Positions 55,351-63,801 of a DNA stretch of 64,000 nt are shown here, piece by piece. Location: positions 36,922 to 100,921 of the forward strand of contig NZ_QNRK01000025.1 in the NCBI RefSeq assembly GCF_003315135.1, given 5' to 3'. The notes below the pieces were generated by a model. It ran no database searches and had not been told where the DNA came from. It saw only the letters and a program-made list of their open reading frames with translations. Positions within the stretch are counted from its first letter, which is position 1. Every line of letters starts with the position of its first letter. Source of the DNA: Roseiarcus fermentans. GTDB lineage: Bacteria; Pseudomonadota; Alphaproteobacteria; Rhizobiales; Beijerinckiaceae. The position numbers and the translations under genes are program-made.

Positions 55351-56529
55351 ATGGAGGAAACCGCATTGAACCTCGTCAGCGAGGGAGCCGGGGTGGCGGT
55401 CGCGACGGCGTGGAGCCTCGGCGCGCATGCGGCCGCCGCCGAACTCGCCCGCCAACTGGCGCCGCACGACCTCGCCGGGCTCGTCGTGTTCGTCTCGCCC
55501 GATTACGACGCCGCGACGTTCGCCGCGGAGATGGCGCGCCGGTTCGGCGCGACGCCGGTGGTCGGCTGCACCACCGCCGGAGAGATTACCCCGGACGGCT
55601 GGAGCGACGGAGCGGTGGTGGCGATCGGCTTCCTGCGCCAGCACTTCGCCTTCATTGCCCGGCCGATCCTCGACCTCGCCAATTTTCACGTCGAGGCGGG
55701 GCGCGAACTGACCAAGCAACTGCGCGCCGAACTGAGCGCCGCGCGCCCGGGTTTCGCCGGCCGCGGCCTGTTCGGCCTTCTGCTGGTCGACGGCCTGTGC
55801 CGCCGCGAGGAGGCGGTCGTGACCGCCGTCCAGATGGCGCTCGACGAGATTCCGCTGGTCGGCGGCTCCGCCGGCGACGGGCTCCGGTTCGAGCGGACGT
55901 TCGTGATCCACGGCGGGCGCGCCTATACCGACGCCGCGGTGCTGGCGCTGGCGGCGACCGACCTGCCGTTCAAGACCTTTCGCGCCGACAATTTCGAGCC
56001 GACCGGCGTCAAGATGGTGGTCACCGAGGCCGACGTGGAGAAGCGGATCGTCAAGGAGCTCAACGCGGAGCCGGCGGCCAAGGAATACGCGCGGGTCTGC
56101 GGCATCCTCGACGACACGCTCGACGCCTTCGCCTTCGCCTCGCACCCGGTGGTGGTCACCATCGGCGGGCAGCATTTCGTCCGCTCGATCCAGCGCGTCA
56201 ATCCGGACGGATCGCTGAGCTTCTTTTGCGCCATCGACGAGGGGCTGGTCTTCACCGCCGCCCGGCGCCGCGACCCGTTCGAGGGCCTGGCGACCCTGTT
56301 TGGCGGCATCGAGGAGGAACTGGGCGAAGTCGACCTCTACCTCGGCTTCGACTGCGTGCTGCGGCGGCTCGCCGCCGAGCGCGAGCAGATCGCGCAGCCG
56401 ATGTCGAAGCTCTACCGCGCCAAAAGGGTGGTCGGGTTCAACACCTACGGCGAGCAGTACACCTCGATGCACGTCAACCAGACCTTCACCGGCGTGGCGA
56501 TCGGCCGGAAGCGGACGGCCGCGCCGTGA
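55351..56529 (+). CDS. FIST-domain sensor protein, NosP-like
   Basis: Cytoplasmic protein of 392 residues with FIST_N (about 40-225; FVSPDYDAATFAAEM, VGCTTAGEITPDG, GGSAGDGLRFERT) and FIST_C (about 240-375; HPVVVTIGGQHFVRSIQRVN, KRVVGFNTYGEQYTSMHVNQTFTGVAI). NosP proteins of this build bind haem and nitric oxide and control a histidine kinase encoded next door, as this gene does here with a four-base overlap. Haem binding has not been shown for this protein. Confidence 0.85.
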   Translation: MEETALNLVSEGAGVAVATAWSLGAHAAAAELARQLAPHDLAGLVVFVSPDYDAATFAAEMARRFGATPVVGCTTAGEITPDGWSDGAVVAIGFLRQHFAFIARPILDLANFHVEAGRELTKQLRAELSAARPGFAGRGLFGLLLVDGLCRREEAVVTAVQMALDEIPLVGGSAGDGLRFERTFVIHGGRAYTDAAVLALAATDLPFKTFRADNFEPTGVKMVVTEADVEKRIVKELNAEPAAKEYARVCGILDDTLDAFAFASHPVVVTIGGQHFVRSIQRVNPDGSLSFFCAIDEGLVFTAARRRDPFEGLATLFGGIEEELGEVDLYLGFDCVLRRLAAEREQIAQPMSKLYRAKRVVGFNTYGEQYTSMHVNQTFTGVAIGRKRTAAP

Positions 56530-57881
56530 CCGCGGTCGTCGACGAGGTCGAGGAGCTCAGGCGCGAAGTCGCCAAGCTCAAGAAGATCAACGCCAAGCTG
56601 ATCTCGCGCGTCGAACGCTCCTACGACCAGCAGCCGAGCGCCTACGCCCTGTTCGAGACCGCGATCGCGCTCGACAATCAGGTGCGGCTGCGCACCCAGG
56701 AGGTGCAGCAGGCCCTGCGCTCGATCGAGCGCGTCAACGGCGACCTGTTGCGGGCCAAGGAGCAGGCCGAGGCGGCCAACCTTCTCAAGTCGTCCGTGCT
56801 GACCTCGATCAGCCACGATCTGCTTCAGCCGCTGAACGCCGCGCGGCTCGCCCTGTCGACCCTCGGCGGCTACGACATGGGGCGCGAGCAGGCCGGCCTG
56901 ATCGATCAGGCCGACCGGAGCCTGGCGACGCTCGAGGAGCTTCTGCGCACGCTGCTCGACCTGAGCAAGCTCGACGCCGGCGTCATGACGCCCGACCTGC
57001 GCGCGTTTCCGATCGACGCCCTGCTGGCGTCCGTGGTCAAGGAGCAGGCGCGGACGGCGGAGAAGCGCGGGCTGAAGCTCGCGCATTTCGGCGCCGGCCG
57101 GTGGGTGACGTCCGATCCGCTGCTGTTGCGCAGGGTCGTCCAGAACCTCCTCGCCAACGGCCTGCGCTACACCCGGCGCGGCGGCGTGCTGGTGGGCGGG
57201 CGGGCGCGCGGCGACCGTTGGACCGTCGAGGTTTGGGACACCGGCCCCGGCATCCCGGAGGCGCGGCGCGACGCGATCTTCCAGGAGTTCCAGCGCGGAG
57301 AAGCCGGCGAGCAGGGCGGGCAGGGTTTCGGGCTCGGCCTCGCCATCGTGCGCCGCCTCGCGCTCGCGCTCGATCATCCGATCGGCCTCCGCTCCACCGT
57401 CGGCAAGGGGTCGATGTTCTCGATTGCGCTGCCCCTCGCCGAGCCTGCGAAGGCCGAGCCCGCGCCGCCGCTGGCGGGGGCGTCGCCGACCGCGCGCGGG
57501 CCGCTGCGCGACGCGCGCGTGCTGGTGATCGAAAACGACGCCGCCGTGCTCGCGGCGATGTCGGCGCTGCTGTCGCGCTGGGGCTGCGACGTGACGGTCG
57601 CCCCGTCCGGCGACGAGGCCGCCGAGATCGCCGCGCTGCGGCCGCCGCAAGCGATCATCGCCGACCTGCACCTCGATCATTTCGAGCGCGGCGCGACGGC
57701 GGTGGCGAAGGTGCGGCGCGCGGTCGGCGCGGCGACGCCCGCGATGCTGGTCACCGCCGACCATTCCGACACCGCGGCGCGCGAGGCGGAGGAGGCGGAG
57801 ATGACGCTGCTCAGAAAGCCGGTGCGTCCGGCCGAACTGCGCTCGCTGCTGAGCTGGCTCTTGTCGCAGCCGGGAGCGTAG
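56526..57881 (+). CDS. Hybrid histidine kinase, NahK-like partner of the FIST sensor
   Basis: Soluble protein of 451 residues with an N-terminal coiled coil (about 5-90), an H-box SISHDLLQPLNAARLAL with His97, an HATPase domain (DTGPGIPEAR, GFGLGLAIV) and a C-terminal receiver domain (about 325-450) with Asp in IIADLHLDH. The DLLQPL form of the H-box is typical of kinases that pair with FIST sensors or act as orphan hybrids. No input domain besides the coiled coil is seen, which fits control by the neighbouring FIST protein. The GTG start overlaps the upstream stop in GTGA. Confidence 0.9.
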   Translation: MTAVVDEVEELRREVAKLKKINAKLISRVERSYDQQPSAYALFETAIALDNQVRLRTQEVQQALRSIERVNGDLLRAKEQAEAANLLKSSVLTSISHDLLQPLNAARLALSTLGGYDMGREQAGLIDQADRSLATLEELLRTLLDLSKLDAGVMTPDLRAFPIDALLASVVKEQARTAEKRGLKLAHFGAGRWVTSDPLLLRRVVQNLLANGLRYTRRGGVLVGGRARGDRWTVEVWDTGPGIPEARRDAIFQEFQRGEAGEQGGQGFGLGLAIVRRLALALDHPIGLRSTVGKGSMFSIALPLAEPAKAEPAPPLAGASPTARGPLRDARVLVIENDAAVLAAMSALLSRWGCDVTVAPSGDEAAEIAALRPPQAIIADLHLDHFERGATAVAKVRRAVGAATPAMLVTADHSDTAAREAEEAEMTLLRKPVRPAELRSLLSWLLSQPGA

Positions 57882-57896
57882 GATTCCGCCCGCCCG

Positions 57897-58389
57897 GAGC
57901 GGGCGCGTGGGTTGCTTCGCCTTCGGCTCGCAAGGACGAGGGGACCCAATAGCCGTCATGGCGAGCGCAGCGACGCCATCCACGCCGCCGCTGCGCTGCG
58001 GGCGCATGGGTTGCTTCGCCTTCGGCTCGCAATGACGACGGGAGCCAAAAGCCGTCATGGCGAGCGCAGCGGAGCCATCCATGCCGCCTCTGCGCTGCGG
58101 GCGTGTGGGTTGCTTCGCCTTCGGCTCGCAATGACGACGGGAGCCAACAGCCGTCGTGGCGAGCGCAGCGACGCCATCCATGCGGCCGCTTCGCTGCGGG
58201 CGCGTGGGTTGCTTCGCCTTCGGCTCGCAAGGACGAGGGGAAACAACGGCCGTCATGGCGAGCGCAGCGAGGCCATCCACCCCGCCGCTTCGCTGCGGGC
58301 GCATGGGTTGCTTCGCCTTCGGCTCGCAATGACGGCGGGGACCAAAAGCCGTCATGGCGAGCGCAGCGACGCCATCCACGCCGCCGCTG
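57897..58389. repeat. Tandem array 1: five copies of a 99-bp palindromic element
   Basis: The core TTGCTTCGCCTTCGGCTCGC begins at 57912, 58011, 58110, 58209 and 58308, an exact 99-base period. Each unit has a left arm like CGTCATGGCGAGCGCAGCGA ... GCCATCCA and a right arm like TGGGTTGCTTCGCCTTCGGC ... TCGCAATGACG, which are imperfect inverted repeats of each other and would fold into a long hairpin; a short linker such as ACGGGAGCCAA joins units. Array 1 ends at about 58389, partway through the sixth left arm. Because 99 is divisible by three, several frames stay open, but these are not genes. Confidence 0.95.
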
Positions 58390-58584
58390 TCGACGCTGGA
58401 CGCATACACCAGACGCGTTATGCTAACGCTGCTTCGCAAGGTGGAGTACGGGGCACATGCTCGCACCGGCCAACAGGCTGATCGACCTCCACAGTGTGGT
58501 CGAGTGTCCGGCACGGCGTGCGCAGCGCCGCTATCCATCTGTCCGCTTCGCCGTTTCGCCGACGGGTCGCAAGGCCGGAGCGGC

Positions 58585-58878
58585 GTGACGTCGCGTGCGC
58601 CGTGCGTCTACATCATGGCGAACAAGCGCAACGGCACGCTCTATGCCGGCGTCACCTCGGATCTGTCGCGCAGGGCGTACGAGCATCGCCAGGGCCTGAT
58701 TCCCGGCTTTACGTCCCGATACGGCTGCAAGCGGCTCGTCTTCTACGAACATTACGAGCGGGTCGTCGACGCGATTGCGCGCGAGAAGCAGATCAAGGGC
58801 GGGTCGCGCGCCAAGAAGATCGCGCTGATCGAGGCCATGAATCCAGACTGGAACGACCTTTACGAGACGCTCGCCTGA
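58585..58878 (+). CDS. GIY-YIG nuclease family protein inside the repeat arrays
   Basis: Small protein of 97 residues of the UvrC-like GIY-YIG nuclease family. The motif reads CVYIMANKRNGTLYAGVTSDLSRRAYEHRQG (seen as VYI, YAGVT, R and H positions), followed by YGCKRLVFYEHY, EKQIKGGSRAKKIALIEAMNPDWNDLY. GTG 58585 with GGAG about five bases upstream is the preferred start; an earlier frame into the repeat gives non-homologous text. It lies between the two palindromic arrays, with a degenerate repeat unit just before it and a repeat unit starting four bases after its stop. Confidence 0.9.
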   Translation: MTSRAPCVYIMANKRNGTLYAGVTSDLSRRAYEHRQGLIPGFTSRYGCKRLVFYEHYERVVDAIAREKQIKGGSRAKKIALIEAMNPDWNDLYETLA

Positions 58879-58881
58879 ACG

Positions 58882-59630
58882 GTCCGCTTCGCCTTCGGCT
58901 CGCAAGGACGACGGGAACCAACGGCCGTCATGGCGAGCGCAGCGACGCCATCCACGCCGCCGCTGCGCTGCGGGGCCGTGGGTTGCTTCGCCTTCGGCTC
59001 GCAATGACGGCGGGGAACTCGCAGCCGTCATGGCGAGCGCAGCGACGCCATCCACGCGGCCGCTGCGCTGCGGGCGCATGGGTCGCTTCGCCTTCGGCTC
59101 GCAAGCACGACGGGGAACTCGCCGCCGTCATGGCGAGCGCAGCGACGCCATCCACGCCGCCGCTGCGCTGCGGAGGCGTGGGTTGCTTCGCCTTCGGCTC
59201 ACAAGGACGACGGGACCCAACGGCCGTCATGGCGAGCGCAGCGACGCCATCCACGCGGCCGCTGCGCTGCGGGCGCGTGGGTCGCTTCGCCTTCGGCTCG
59301 CAAGGACGACGGGACCCAACGGCCGTCATGGCGAGCGCAGCGACGCCATCCACGCGGCCGCTGCGCCGCGGGCGCATGGGTTGCTTCGCCTTCGGCTCGC
59401 AATGACGGCGGGGAACTCGCAGCCGTCATGGCGAGCGCAGCGACGCCATCCACCCCGCCGCTTCGCTTCGGGCGCGTGGGTTGCTTCGCCTTCGGCTCGC
59501 AATGACGTCGGGGAACTCGCAGCCGTCGTGGCGAGCGCAGCGACGCCATCCATGCCGCCGCTTCGCTGCGGGCGCGTGGGTTGCTTCGCCTTCGGCTCGC
59601 AAGGACGACGGGAACCAACGGCCGTCGGCC
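58882..59630. repeat. Tandem array 2: about eight copies of the same 99-100 bp element
   Basis: The core GCTTCGCCTTCGGCTC begins at 58886, 58985, 59085, 59185, 59284, 59383, 59483 and 59583, so periods are 99, 100, 100, 99, 99, 100 and 100. Units with GGGAACTCGC before the left arm are 100 bases, those with ACCCAACGGC or ACCAACGG are 99. Copies differ by scattered substitutions, including compensating changes in arms. The array starts four bases after the GIY-YIG stop and ends in a truncated copy. Confidence 0.95.
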
Positions 59631-59640
59631 GCTCCGCACG

Positions 59641-59948
59641 CGCCTGAAGTGTTCCGCAATACCTCAGGTTACACTGTCATCCACTCTTCTGCGAAAGAAA
59701 ACCGTCGGCCCGGACGGCCGCGTGACCGGGACAAATTGTCGCATCGGGTGTAAAGGTCGCAACCAGCGGCAACATTTCTCCTTCTGTAACAAGTCTTTGA
59801 TATCTCGCCAAGTTTTCAGACCTCACGCAAACGTGAAGACAAAATCACTTTTTGTCGAGATGCGATAACATCACAAACAATCCGATTGCAGGAAACAATT
59901 CGTTCTGCTCAATCATCAGTCGATGTCGGGCCAGTTGGAGGTGTTGTT
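59641..59948. other. AT-rich upstream region after the repeat array
   Basis: These 308 bases hold no supported gene. The stretch 59640-59900 is notably less GC-rich than the rest of the window and includes TTTGATATC and AAATCACTTTTTG. The promoter of the next small gene likely lies here, with GGAG at 59937-59940. Confidence 0.45.
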
Positions 59949-60188
59949 GTGCAGTTGACCAGCGCTGTCGATCAATTCATCTACTCGGAAAAGTCGGAAG
60001 AGTCTTTCCATAACGTCGACTCGGAGCAGACCTACTGGATGTCCGTCCTGAACTGCCCGGCGCGACGCAGCGAACGTCGGATCGCGCCCGGTCTCGTCAC
60101 GGCCGCGGTCAGCGCTGCGGCGGTGGTGGCGCTCTGCCTGACCTCGCCACTGGTCGAGAACGCCCTTCGCGCCGCCAGGATTGTTTGA
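59949..60188 (+). CDS. Small hypothetical protein with C-terminal membrane segment
   Basis: Protein of 79 residues from a GTG start that has GGAG eight bases upstream. The first 50 residues are acidic and aromatic (VDQFIYSEKSEESFHNVDSEQTYW) and then basic (RRSERR). The last 27 residues are hydrophobic (LVTAAVSAAAVVALCL), suggesting a tail anchor. No family is recognised. Confidence 0.5.
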   Translation: MQLTSAVDQFIYSEKSEESFHNVDSEQTYWMSVLNCPARRSERRIAPGLVTAAVSAAAVVALCLTSPLVENALRAARIV

Positions 60189-60346
60189 CGGGGTCACGCC
60201 GGCGCGCCCCGACGGGCGAGACGACGTCCGCCGCGTCGCGCCGGCGTGACCAGACGGTGTTGCAACGCCAGGTTTTCATCGCCGCCCTGCACTGATCGCA
60301 GGCGTCGGCCGCGCGCTCGCAACAGACATCCTGGAATCCGACGACC

Positions 60347-63298
60347 ATGAACCTTGGCGTGAAACCCTGGTTTGCCGGCGAGGCCGTGCGTTCGCCGGAC
60401 TTGTCCCGGCCGTTCGACGTCGACCGATGGCTGGCCGTCGCCGCCGCCGTCCTGGCCATCGGGATCGCCGGAGTGGCCGCAACCGGCTGGTTCCTCGACA
60501 ACGAGACGCTGAAAACGGTGTGGCCGGACGGCGCGCAGGTCAAACCGGCCACGGCCGCCGGCCTGACAGCGAGCGCGGCGTCGCTCGTTCTCGCGGAATT
60601 CCTCCCGCGCGCCCTCATCTTCCAGCGGGCGCTCGCCGTCGCGGTGGCAGCGGTGGGCTGCGCATTCCTGCTCGAATACACTTTCAACGCCGACTTCGGC
60701 TTCGACACCGTCCTTTTCCCCGACCCGTCGACAAATCTGCCCGGTCGCCCCTCGGTCGCGACTTCGGCCAGTCTCGTCGCCCTCGGCCTGGCGCTCGCTC
60801 TCTTCCGCGCCCGCTCGGTCCCTCTCGAAGCCATGCGCGGGGCGCTCGCGATCATCGTGATCGTCCTCGCGCTGACCGGCCTCCTCGGCTACCTCGTCTC
60901 GCCGATCGACCCGAGCGTGCAACGGACGCTGAGCGGCTTCGCGTTCCCGACCGCCGTCGCTTTCCTGGCGCTGGGACTGGGCGCGCTCGGCCCGAACCGT
61001 ACGGTGGGCAGGACCCGCGAAGGCGTCAGCGTCGCGGCGCCGATCCTGGGTCTGGCGGCGATGGCGACGCTGATCGTCATGACCCTCACCGCGGTCGATG
61101 CCCAGCGCCGCGCCCGGATGAAGGCCCGCGACGCGGAGACCGCCGTCGATGCCCTCGGCGGCGCGCTCGATCTGCTGCGCGACGCGGAGACCGGTCAGCG
61201 CGGTTACCTTCTCACCGGGATCGAAGACTATCTTCAGACCTACGAGGTCGCTGCGCCGCTGGTCGCGCCCGAGATGGCGCGGATCGCGGCGCTGGTCGGG
61301 AACGACGCCGAAGCCCGAGACCGGCTAAACCGGATCCGGTCGCTGGCGGAGCGGAAGCTCGCCGAGTTGCGGCGTACCATCGACCTCCAGCGCGCCGGCG
61401 ATCCAGCCGGCGCGCTGGCGATCGTCCGGTCCGGCTACGGCAAGCGCACAATGGATCGGGCGCGCTCGGAAGTCGCGGCCATGCAGGGCGGGTTGCGGCT
61501 GAATTCCAGCGCGCTTTTCGACAGCGCGGACCGCATGGCGGCGCGACTGCAATACACGATCCTCATGACCGTATCGCTCGTCGTCGGGCTGGCGGCGTTC
61601 CTCGCCGTCGACGGCCGTCGCCGCTTCGCGCAGATGCGCGAGACGCAGCAGCGTCTCGCGGCCGCCAACTCAGACCTCGATCGCAGCGTCGCCGAAAAGA
61701 CCAGCGAGCTGTCGTCCGCCCTGGACGCGATGCGGGTGTCGCTCGGCCAGACGAAGGCCGCGCAGGCGGAGCTCGCCGACCGCGAGGCCCGCCTGCTGTC
61801 GATCCTCGAGACCGTGCCCTCGGCGATGATCGTCATCGACGAACAGGGTCTGGTGACCTCGTTCAGCACGGCGGCGGCGAAGCTCTTCGGCTATCGTCCG
61901 GACGAGGTCGTCGGCCGCAACGTCAAGATGCTGATGCCCGAGCCCTATCGCGCCGAGCACGACGGCTACGTCGCCAACTATCTGCGCAGCGGCGAAGCCC
62001 GCATCATCGGCTACGGCCGGCTGGTCCGGGCCGTCAAGCAGGACGGGACCGTGTTCCCGATCGAACTGTCGGTCGGCGAAGCGCGCGCCAACGGACGGCG
62101 TATCTTCACCGGCTTCATTCGCGACCTCACCAGCCGCCAGAGGATGGAGGAGGAGCTCCGCCAGGCGCAGAAGATGGAGGCGGTCGGGCAGCTCACCGGC
62201 GGCATCGCCCACGACTTCAACAACATGCTGACGGCGATCATCGCCAATCTGGAGCTGCTGTTTCCCGACCTCGAGGATCGGGACCAGCGCGAACTCGTCA
62301 ACGAGGCGCAGGCCGCGGCGCTGGACTGCGCCAAGCTCGCCTCGCAGTTGCTCGCCTTCGGCCGCCGCCAGCCGCTCAATCCGGAGCCGACCGACATCCG
62401 CTGCCTGGTCGCGACCTTCGCCGGACTGCTGCGGCGGACGCTGGGCGAGTCGATCGAACTCGAACTGGTCGCGCCCCAGGCGGCGCACCGCACGGTGGTC
62501 GACGCCGTGCAGTTTCAGAACGCCCTGCTCAACCTCGCGCTCAACGCGCGCGACGCCATGCCGCACGGCGGCCGGCTGACGATCGCGGTCTCGCCGGCGC
62601 GGCTCGACGCCGCCGCCGCGCAGGCGCACCCGGAGGTGCGGACCGGTCACTATGTCCTGATCGCGGTCTCCGACACGGGGGCGGGCATGTCGGAAGAGGT
62701 GCGCAGCCGCGCCTTCGAGCCGTTCTTCACCACCAAGCCGATGGGGGCAGGCACGGGGCTGGGGCTCAGCATGGTCTATGGCTTCGTCAAGCAGACCGGA
62801 GGCCATATCGAGCTCGCGAGCGAGCCCGGGCGCGGAACGAGCGTGCGGATCTACCTGCCGGTTCCGGAGGGCGACGGCGTCGAAGCGCGACCGGCTTCGG
62901 CGACGGCGGACGCGCAACCCTCGCGGGGATCCGAGACGATCCTGCTGGTCGAGGACGACGTGCGTCTGCGCCGGGCGCTCGGCCGGCGGCTCAGGAGCCT
63001 CGGCTATCGGGTGTTCGAGGCCGACAGCGGTCCGGCCGCCATGGCCGAACTCACGGCTATGCCGGAGGTCGCGCTGCTGTTCACCGACATGGTGATGACC
63101 GGCGGCATGAATGGCCTCGACCTCGCCGAGGCGGCGCTGGCGCAGCGGCCCGAGCTCAAGGTGCTGTTCACCTCCGGCTACGCCACCCCCGAGATCGCCC
63201 GCCTCGGCCGGCGAAGGGGCGCCTGGCTGAGGAAACCCTACACCGCCGAAGACCTGGCCAGAACGGTGCGCGAGGTCTTGCAGGACGCGGCGGGATGA
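60347..63298 (+). CDS. Membrane hybrid histidine kinase with CHASE3 and FixL-like PAS domains
   Basis: Protein of 983 residues. It has about seven N-terminal membrane segments (about 28-245), a CHASE3 domain (about 258-400, DAETGQRGYLLTG), a further membrane segment (about 405-425), a coiled coil, a PAS domain (about 485-600), HisKA with H-box GGIAHDFNNML, HATPase (DTGAGM, GTGLGLSMV) and a C-terminal receiver domain with Asp in LFTDMVM. The PAS segment VGRNVKMLMPEPYRAEHDGYV ... RIIGYGR is FixL-like, but the position of FixL's haem-binding histidine (usually HIIG) is Arg (RIIG). It probably senses an external or redox signal without haem. Confidence 0.9.
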   Translation: MNLGVKPWFAGEAVRSPDLSRPFDVDRWLAVAAAVLAIGIAGVAATGWFLDNETLKTVWPDGAQVKPATAAGLTASAASLVLAEFLPRALIFQRALAVAVAAVGCAFLLEYTFNADFGFDTVLFPDPSTNLPGRPSVATSASLVALGLALALFRARSVPLEAMRGALAIIVIVLALTGLLGYLVSPIDPSVQRTLSGFAFPTAVAFLALGLGALGPNRTVGRTREGVSVAAPILGLAAMATLIVMTLTAVDAQRRARMKARDAETAVDALGGALDLLRDAETGQRGYLLTGIEDYLQTYEVAAPLVAPEMARIAALVGNDAEARDRLNRIRSLAERKLAELRRTIDLQRAGDPAGALAIVRSGYGKRTMDRARSEVAAMQGGLRLNSSALFDSADRMAARLQYTILMTVSLVVGLAAFLAVDGRRRFAQMRETQQRLAAANSDLDRSVAEKTSELSSALDAMRVSLGQTKAAQAELADREARLLSILETVPSAMIVIDEQGLVTSFSTAAAKLFGYRPDEVVGRNVKMLMPEPYRAEHDGYVANYLRSGEARIIGYGRLVRAVKQDGTVFPIELSVGEARANGRRIFTGFIRDLTSRQRMEEELRQAQKMEAVGQLTGGIAHDFNNMLTAIIANLELLFPDLEDRDQRELVNEAQAAALDCAKLASQLLAFGRRQPLNPEPTDIRCLVATFAGLLRRTLGESIELELVAPQAAHRTVVDAVQFQNALLNLALNARDAMPHGGRLTIAVSPARLDAAAAQAHPEVRTGHYVLIAVSDTGAGMSEEVRSRAFEPFFTTKPMGAGTGLGLSMVYGFVKQTGGHIELASEPGRGTSVRIYLPVPEGDGVEARPASATADAQPSRGSETILLVEDDVRLRRALGRRLRSLGYRVFEADSGPAAMAELTAMPEVALLFTDMVMTGGMNGLDLAEAALAQRPELKVLFTSGYATPEIARLGRRRGAWLRKPYTAEDLARTVREVLQDAAG

Positions 63299-63481
63299 GC
63301 GGGCTCTTTGTCGATCCGGTTCCGGCCGCCGCCTGCGCAAGGGGGCACGGAATATGATTGCGGATTCTCAGAATAAATGCGATCCTGACGCCGCGGGCGC
63401 CTGCGCGAACAACACCCCGGGAGTCACCAGCCGCCGGTAACTCCCAAGCCGCGCCGAGGCGGGAGGCGGCGGGCAGTGCGC

Positions 63482-63612
63482 AACGCCTCTCCCTCAGGGA
63501 GAGGACAGGCCGCGAAGCGGCCAGATGAGGGTGCGCCACGCCGACCCTCGGCGTTCCCGGCCCTCACCCTGCCGGGCTGCGCCCGGCTGCCCCTCTCCCG
63601 GAAGGAGAGGGA
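63482..63612. repeat. REP-like palindromic element
   Basis: Outer arms GCCTCTCCCT (near 63483) and AGGGAGGC (near 63608) pair, enclosing GGCCGCGAAGCGGCC and a GCCGGGCTGCGCCCGGC hairpin. It shares CTCACCCTGCCG and GATGAGGG pieces with the element between proS and lolC, so it belongs to the same dispersed family. Confidence 0.7.
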
Positions 63613-63654
63613 GGCGTCGGCTCGGGCGCTGCAGCCGTCCGTAACTCCCAAGCC

Positions 63655-63801
63655 GCCGTCCTCGCGAGGAGCGAAGCGACGTGGCGATCCAAGGGGGGCT
63701 GGGCCAAGATCTGCCGTATGCCCCGCGTAGCCGCGCTGCAACGTTGGCGCAGGCGGCCCCTGGATCGCCGCGTCGCCCTTCGGGCTCCTCGCGAGGACGG
63801 C
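63655..63801. repeat. Palindromic element of a second family
   Basis: The left arm GCCGTCCTCGCGAGGAGC (63655-63672) pairs with the right arm GCTCCTCGCGAGGACGGC (63784-63801), a perfect 18-base dyad. Inner parts GACGTGGCGATCC and GGATCGCCGCGTC continue the pairing imperfectly. The whole 147-base unit would fold into a long cruciform or hairpin. Confidence 0.8.

Noticed and set aside
53817..57881. One plus-strand protein of over 1300 residues
   Set aside because: Only the last part (from 56526) is real. The rest lies opposite the photolyase or out of frame with the FIST gene.
57897..59630. CRISPR array
   Set aside because: The whole 99-100 bp unit repeats, with no unique spacers and no cas genes. 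The units are palindromic elements.
57811..59659. Many long open frames on both strands across the repeat arrays, with repeated peptides such as MASAATPST and WRAQRRHP
   Set aside because: They are a by-product of a 99-base period divisible by three in GC-rich repeats, have no family and occur on both strands at once.
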